The notes beneath the pieces were generated by a model. It saw only the letters and a list, made by a program, of their open reading frames with translations. It ran no database searches and was not told where the DNA came from. Source: Lycium barbarum (lineage: Eukaryota; Streptophyta; Magnoliopsida; Solanales; Solanaceae). From it: 64,000 bases of DNA. Below, piece after piece: positions 57,730 through 64,000 of this stretch (positions are counted from its first letter, which is position 1; each line of letters begins with the position of its first letter). The stretch lies in the NCBI RefSeq assembly GCF_019175385.1, contig NC_083341.1:16686203-16750202 (forward strand), read 5' to 3'. The translations under genes and the position numbers were made by a program.

Positions 57730-60595
57730 GTATAAACCCGATTAGCACCTCCGGAATAATGGAGTGCTCCTGAAAATCTAATGATGGCTCCTATAGGTCT
57801 GCGCCGTCTTCCTGTCTACCTGTGGGCATGAATACAGCGTCCAAAGAAAACGGACGTCAGTACAAATATTGTACTGAGTATGTAACGCATAAATGAAATA
57901 AACATGATAGAGAGTCATAAGTCATGAGGTAAAGGCAAAACCTACGCGACCTTTAAGGATGAATGCATTTCATACATGTACCACATATACACAGTCGTCG
58001 TACATGAATCATCATAGTGTATACATCATCATTTCATATAATTCATCATCGTAATACCATATCTGCTCATACACATATAACATTATCTGTATTCGGCCAC
58101 GTAGGGCTCGACAATATCCGTATTCGGCCACGTAGTGGCTCGACTGTATCACACACACAATATCCATATTCGGCCACATAGTGGGTTGACAGTATCCATA
58201 TTCGGCCACGTAGTGGCTCGGCAAGTTCACATACACATCTTCCATATTCGGCCACGTAGTGGCTCGACCATATTACATACATCATAACATAGATCAATAT
58301 ATTTCATCATTATCATTGTCATCACATACATCTCATAAGCGTATCGTAACCTTTCATTAATGCACACATTTAAATTCAAAGACAATATATGAAAATCACA
58401 TCATATTCGTAGCACGAATTTCATATAAATATCGTATGATAGTCTTTATAATCTTTTCGGCTTAAGCTCATCATTACCATTATCGTTTCTATAGCATATC
58501 TCTCACTTTTATCTCATATGAAATCTTCTATGAACATAGACTCGTAACTTTGCGGAACATTGGTCATAGGACATGCATTAAGGCTCATGGACAATCTATA
58601 ACAATGTCGGGGTGACATAAGGTCGAGAACCCCCGAGGCCATTATGGAGCATTCATAAGCATCATGCCTCACCTTGAAGGAATTAGCATATAAGGTGAGT
58701 GTAGTCAATGAACAATATCAATGGATTGTAATATGGACCACTAGCCTTGTCGAACCGTGATATTATAGGCCTTAGTATCTTTAGACTTAGACTCATCATC
58801 ATCGTTACTACATTTGTAACATACCTCTTATTTTATCCCATATGGCTATTCATGAACATAGGCTCTTAGTTTTCCGGAAAGTAGGAAAGTCATGGAGAGG
58901 TAAGGAAAATACTATCATAGGAATCATATAAGGATCATTAACTTCGTAGGAATATCATATCATGAGCTTTATGACTTCTAGACTTGGATTCATCATCAAC
59001 ATTGTCATGCTCATAACGTGTCTCTTTTCTTTATCTTGTGATGCTCTTTATAATCGTAGACTCATAGTTTTGGATACTTAGGAAAATCATGAAGAAGGAA
59101 GGAATATCACATCATAGGATTCATGCCTTAGAAATAAGGGACTAGCCTTACATACCTTTGTCGTTTGGCTATTCTATTGCTTGCTCGTTCTCCTTCAATG
59201 CTCACGTCTCTACCTTCAAGATAATTCTCCTGAACGTTAGCTAATCAACTACAAGAACGTGTTACTATTCCTAGGGAAAATTGAGCAGCACTTCCTTTGT
59301 TTATACTACTTTTCCCACGTTTCATTTCAACTCCCAAACGTTCACAACAGTACTCACAATATCGTATCAACAATCGTCATTTATCCACATTTACTACATT
59401 CCACCATTTTTCTCCAATTTCCCTACATTTATTGGTTTTAGCTCATCATCACGTTTTTTCATACATAATACTTATTTCATGGTCTAAACGTCATTTATAA
59501 CATATTTATACTCACAACACACTAACACTTATAATTCAATCCAACTATCATCCAACTATGGCACTATTCATATTTTATGACCCACTTACTACACTCTTCT
59601 ATAATCCAAGTGTTACAATGTATAAATACTTCAATCATCATGATAAAGTCATAAAACTTACCTTAGATAGTGGTTGAACAAGCTTTGATTGGCGTTACTC
59701 CTCTAGTACCAAAACCCTACTTCACCTTCCTTGGACTTTTCTTGATTAGATGAACTTTGGCTAGGTTTCATACACTTAGGTTCATGGATTTGGTGTTATT
59801 GATCATGTATTTCCCTTGAATTTTCTTGTGGATGAATGTTAGAGAGGGTTCTAGAGGTTTCAATGTCAAAAATGGTGAAAAATATGATTTTTGGTCGAGC
59901 ATAGTCTATTTAAAGTGGTCCAGAAAATGCTGGACCGACACAACATGCGGCACGCTTTGCAAGACTCAAAGCATGCTCTGCGAGCCGCATGTTGTGTCGC
60001 AAAGCTTGCCAGTTGACCAACTCTCACTGGCACACTTTGCGGTGGAACTGTGTGGCCGCATGTCGTGTTTCGGGCCGCAAAGTGCGCCAAACTGTCTATC
60101 GTAGAATGTCCATAACTTTTGATCCCGACATGATGTGAGGGCCCACGACCTATGGCTGGAAATATCTTTCAATTATCTACAAATTTCATTCTTGGTGTTT
60201 TTCCCAATTCAAACTTTATAATAACGTTTTGGCCCCTCCAAATCAGATCATTCGAAAAAGTTTCCTGAACTCGCTCTTTTGGATGGCTTATGCCCATATT
60301 TGGTGCATGGGTCCGTCTTGAAACTTACTTGACACTTCATTACCAATATAAGGGACATTATAATTCTTCTCCAAAATTTCATTAAGACATCATTAATTCG
60401 ATACTCGTAATTCTTGCCCGACACACAACATATACCTTGCTTTCCTTAACAACTTTCGTCTCCTACCTCAAATGTCCTTGAAATCTCATTTAGAATCATT
60501 AAATATTATTTCTTACTAGTCAAAACATTGAATGCATCATTCCCCTCGTCGGTCAATTCACTGTGCATGAACGAAATTTTTTCCAAGGTATAACA
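57350..60595 (-). repeat. Gypsy 3' LTR (3,246 bp)
   Basis: Begins on plus TTTCACGACCCGAC (the expected TGTCACG with one G-to-T change) and ends CCAAGGTATAACA. Contains (TG)n(TATG)n(TA)n at 57636-57722, the five 30-bp motifs at 58086-58268 and the GC-rich patch at 59939-60088. Aligns with the solo LTR end to end. Confidence 0.93.
57636..57722. repeat. Compound microsatellite (TG)n(TATG)n(TA)n
   Basis: About nine TG units, four TATATG units and a long TA run inside the 3' LTR. The solo LTR and the 5' LTR have only short TA runs at this place. Confidence 0.92.
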
Positions 60596-60609
60596 TTCTT
60601 CCCCCCTTG
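60596..60609 (-). other. Gypsy polypurine tract
   Basis: On minus it reads CCAAGGGGGGAAGAA directly before the LTR start TGTTATACC. Confidence 0.88.
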
Positions 60610-61370
60610 GGAACATTTGTCCTCGAATGTTAAACTATTCGGGATTCAACGAAAATTTCGCCAGAGTTTCCCCTGTAATATGACACTACTACCCTGTCAC
60701 ATCAACCCACAATATCACTGCCTCACAGGGCCACAACATAATAGCAAGATATCTATGGCCACACACGACCCATAAGCATGAAAAGTAGGCGTACATACCT
60801 TATATTGTTGGTGTTTCACCTTGAATCCCTCCTGAGGGTTGAAAATAAATGCGGGTACGTGGATTTCATACTCTCATCTTCATAAAACATATTGACGGTA
60901 TAGTTTATATGATAAGGGAGCTTTCATTCACAACTAACTTACTCGGCAACATATGTCACTCCCTTAACTAACTCTATCTTTTCTCTTTATCGACTACTAT
61001 CTTGGGAGTTCTACTCCTCACATCTCGCTTCCTTAGGACTTAAGTAGCATCGTTTCTTACAATCCCCTTCAAGTCCCATGGGTAGTACTCTTTAGAAAGG
61101 CATTTCATAAAGATCACGGGTGGTGGATCAATACTATCCCTTAGGATGTATATATATATACATATATGCATTGTTAATACCCCATATCATACTTTACTGA
61201 TTTCCATCATACATAACATAAATTCTATCAATTCATACTTATTTAATAGTACAAACACATTTCTCTTTTTACATATCATCAAAGGTGCAGATATACATGT
61301 GACGACATCGGGGAATGATTCTGGATCCTGTTGCCCAGCTAAAGAATATATACGGGGCTGAGTGACACTG
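60610..61370 (-). other. Gypsy non-coding interior
   Basis: Occupies the place where pol would be. No RT, RNase H or integrase motif was found in any minus frame. The text is AT-rich, with many stops. It is the 3' untranslated part left after loss of pol. Confidence 0.7.
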
Positions 61371-62601
61371 GAAGTAGATGCTCCCCCTCTGCCTCTACCT
61401 CAACCTGCTGGAATTGGAAGAGTCTGCCCTCCCGGGTGCACCGAAGAAGAACCAGCCACTGATCCTGCGGGCTGAACTGCATGCCTACCGCCTCAAAATG
61501 GGCACTCTCTCATAATATGACCTGACTGGACGCAAACATAACAAACATCCGAACCCAATCGGCACGGTCCCCATGTAGCTTACCGCACTGGGTACATTGT
61601 GGTATAGATGATCTCCTCTGGCTTGAATCACTCCTATACCGAGAGCCCGACTCTGTGAAACTCTGATCCGGTCTGGGATGACTAAAGAAGTCGGATCCCT
61701 GGTCTGCAACTCGTAGAGGTACACTAGTCACTGACTGACCTAAGTGTCTAGAATGTGACTGCCTCGATCCCCCTCTATAGTCGATATCAGCACCTATGGA
61801 TTTGGCCCTCTTACTTTGCCCCTGACCCATATCACGCTCATCCCTTTGCGGACGTTGTTGCTCTTCTAGATTTTGAGTATGGGCTTGAATTCGAGAAATA
61901 TCCATCCCGTCTTGCAATGAAGCCGTTAAGCAATATCTGAACAAATGTGGCCCTAGGCCACTCACAAACCTATGCACTCTATCTCCCATATCAGCCACCG
62001 TAGCCGGGGCGTATCTATCCAATGAATTGAATATGAGACTATACTCTCGGGCACTCATGTCCCCTTGCCTTAGATTTAAGAACCTATCCGCTCTAGCTCG
62101 GCGGACCTCGGGTGGCAAATAGTGGCGGATGAAGGCATCTATAAATTCTTGCCAAACCGGGGGAGGTGCATTCTCTCCTCTTGATAATACCCAGTTATTA
62201 TACCATAAAACTGCCACATCCCGGAGTCTATAAGATGCTAGCTCTACAGATTCAGTCACGGAGGCATGAATAATTTTCAATGTGCTCAACATTTCATCAA
62301 TGAAGCCTTGTGGATCTTCATCCGGCTTTGACCCAAAGAACTCCGAAGGGTTTAAAGTCATGAAATCACGAGCTCTTGTACTAACAGCCTCGGTCACTTG
62401 GTGACCCGAAGCAGCCGGTGGAGGAATCGGAGCTGGAGCTCCTCCTTGTTCTTCCACATTAGGCGGGGTGGAGAAGGTACTAGATGGAGTCTCATTTTGT
62501 GACTCACCCTCTCCAATATTCATCGGAGGCTCTCTTTCCACCCGCCTCTTTGTCATAGTCTTGCCCTTTTGGGCGACTATAGCTTTTCCCTTAGGCGGTA
62601 T
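61370..62601 (-). pseudogene. Ty3/gypsy gag, frameshifted, with protease stub
   Basis: The main frame (62601-61510) reads IPPKGKAIVAQKGKT, then the retrotransposon gag domain: FMTLNPSEFFGSKPDEDPQG (about residues 85-105), LRDVAVLWYNNW, WQEFIDAFIRHYLPPEVRRA and RFLNLRQGDMSAREYSLIFN. The usual MPPKGKA start has become IPPKGKA (ATA at 62599-62601); the next ATG is 62556-62554. Near 61575 a 1-nt shift moves the zinc knuckle CYVCVQSGHIMREC (C-x2-C-x4-H-x4-C, about 61552-61511) to another frame. GRGRGGASTSSVTQPRIYSL and AGQQDPESFPDVV then mark the approach to the protease, after which similarity ends. Confidence 0.88.
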
Positions 62602-62755
62602 TCTGAAATCACAACACACTATTAGGGAGCAAAAATCTTATATACGGCTCTATCACACGATCTCATAAGAAGAAATATGGTCACTTTACTATCGCGCAAC
62701 ACACCATAAACAAGACTCTACTAGACACGGCTCGTAGACACTTCCTAGGACTGAA

Positions 62756-62769
62756 CTGTTCTGATACCA
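62756..62769 (-). other. Gypsy primer-binding site (initiator Met-tRNA)
   Basis: On minus it reads TGGTATCAGAACAG, three bases after the LTR end GTGACA. Confidence 0.9.
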
Positions 62770-62772
62770 CTT

Positions 62773-63073
62773 TGTCACGACCTGACTAGGACCGCGACGG
62801 GTACCCGAGGCTAACCACTGGGCACCGCTAGTTCTATTACTCGTCATACTCATTTACGCTCTTTCATCAATTATATTCAAATCATAATCATTAGACACTC
62901 GTTTTTCATTAGAAAACATAATTGATTTTATATACATACGCCCTTCGGCTATCAAAATAATAACATATACACCATAGTAATATCGTGAGACCATATTACC
63001 CACACGTACGTATCTACGAGCCTCTACTAGAGTAATAGACATATGGACGGGACAAGATCCCGTCGTGCCCAAA

Positions 63074-63108
<35 letters not shown>

Positions 63109-64000
63109 CAGAAGTATAAACCCGATTAGCACCTCTGGAATAATGGAGTGCTACTGAAAATCTGCTGATGGCTCCTATAGGTCTGCGCCGTCTTCCTGTC
63201 TACCTGTGGGCATGAATACAACGTCCAAAGAAAACGGACGTCAGTACAAATATTGTACTGAGTATGTAACGCATAAATGAAATAAACATGATAGAGAGTC
63301 ATAAGTCATGAGGTGAAGGCAAAACCTGCGTGACCTTTAAGGATGAATGCATTTCATACATATACCACATATACATAATCGTCGTACATGAATCATCATA
63401 GTGTATACATCATCATTTCATACAATTCATCATCGTAATACCATATCTGCTCATACACATATAACATTATCCGTATTCGGCCACGTAGGGCTCGACAATA
63501 TCCGTATTCGGCCACGTAGTGGATCGACTGTATCACACACACAATATTCGTATTCGGCCACATAGTGGCTCGATACAATCCATATTCGGCCACGTAGTGG
63601 CTCGACAAGTTCACATACACATCTTCCATATTCAGCCACGTAGTGGCTCGACCATATTCCATACATCACAACATAGATCAATATATTTCATCATTATCAT
63701 TGTCATCACATACATGTCATAAGCGTATCGCAACCTTTCATTAATGCACACATTTAAATTCAAAGACAATGTATGAAAATCACATCATATTCGTAGAACG
63801 AATTTCGTATAAATATCGTATGATAGTCTTTATAATCTTTTCGGCTTAAGCTCATCATTACCATTATCGTTTCTATAGCATATCTCTCACTTTTATCTCA
63901 TATGAAATCTTCTATGAACGTAGACTCATAACTTTGCGGAACATTGGTCATAGGACATGCATTAAGGCTCATGGACAATCTATAACAATGTCGGGGTGAC
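62773..64000 (-). repeat. Gypsy 5' LTR, cut by window edge
   Basis: Begins on plus TGTCACGACCTGACTAGG. Five 30-bp motifs at about 63470-63652. It has an insert CCCGTCGTGCCCAAAATAC at about 63059-63077 not present in the other two LTRs. From size it should end near 66,020. Confidence 0.92.

Larger units (their letters stand above)
50510..60595. repeat. Segmental duplication, copy 2, right block
   Basis: Collinear with 28775-37779 at an offset of about 22.7 kb. Same order: gene fragment a, hAT element, two MITE-type repeats, 300-bp tandem repeat, gene fragment b, gypsy LTR. The element's internal region then follows instead of the flank seen in copy 1. Confidence 0.9.
57350..64000 (-). mobile_element. 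Ty3/gypsy element with gag only and 3.2-kb LTRs (right end outside window)
   Basis: Minus orientation: 3' LTR 57350-60595, interior 60596-62772 (2,177 bp), 5' LTR from 62773 past the window edge. A primer-binding site and a polypurine tract sit at the LTR borders. The interior encodes gag and the very start of the protease region. RT, RNase H and integrase are absent. It is thus non-autonomous, of the kind called TR-GAG or LARD-like. Estimated full length is about 8.7 kb if the 5' LTR equals the 3' LTR. The target site is the same as that of the solo LTR at 34604. Confidence 0.9.

Overview
The window is AT-rich nuclear DNA from a eudicot plant. Several repeats point to Solanaceae: a SolS-like tRNA-derived SINE, a TS-like SINE tail, Stowaway and hAT MITEs, and LTR elements primed by initiator Met-tRNA. 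This family-level call is an inference from repeat style. Only one gene looks functional. The rest of the window is repeats, pseudogenes and duplicated blocks.

Region 1 (1-12,250): most of a VPS8 gene (CORVET tethering complex) on the minus strand. I placed thirteen coding exons (9326 down to 1631) with consistent GT/AG sites and reading phases. They encode the first 1,451 residues; the C-terminal part lies left of the window. A probable 5'-UTR intron (9388-12097) holds a Stowaway MITE and five imperfect copies of an AT-rich repeat. The introns also hold a SINE and two antisense LINE remnants.

Region 2 (12,250-20,440): a SINE, MITEs, a 74-bp tandem repeat, a foldback element with 120-bp arms, and two unprocessed pseudogenes of a mitochondrial stomatin-like (SLP2/band-7) protein, about 2.6 kb apart.

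Region 3 (20,443-27,069): a Ty1/copia element with intact ends (AAAAT target duplication) but a deleted gag and broken pol, then a 70-bp perfect palindrome, then a solo LTR with an ACAAC target duplication. This stretch has no counterpart in the second duplicate.

Region 4 (27,070-64,000): the main structure is a tandem segmental duplication. Sequence from 16,651 to 38,709 recurs, in the same order and orientation, from 38,710 to beyond the right edge, offset by 22.1-22.7 kb. Both copies carry SLP2 pseudogenes, the same 1-kb hAT element, the same MITEs and the same Ty3/gypsy insertion. In copy 1 the gypsy insertion is a 3,176-bp solo LTR (34604-37779, TAAAT target duplication). In copy 2, at the matching site, it is a long element with two LTRs of about 3.2 kb around a 2.2-kb gag-only interior (57350 to beyond 64000). 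The two copies therefore show the same locus before and after LTR-LTR recombination.

Apart from VPS8 no intact gene was found. I saw no rRNA gene, functional tRNA gene or CRISPR array. No sequence search was possible, so family names rest on motifs I could read directly.
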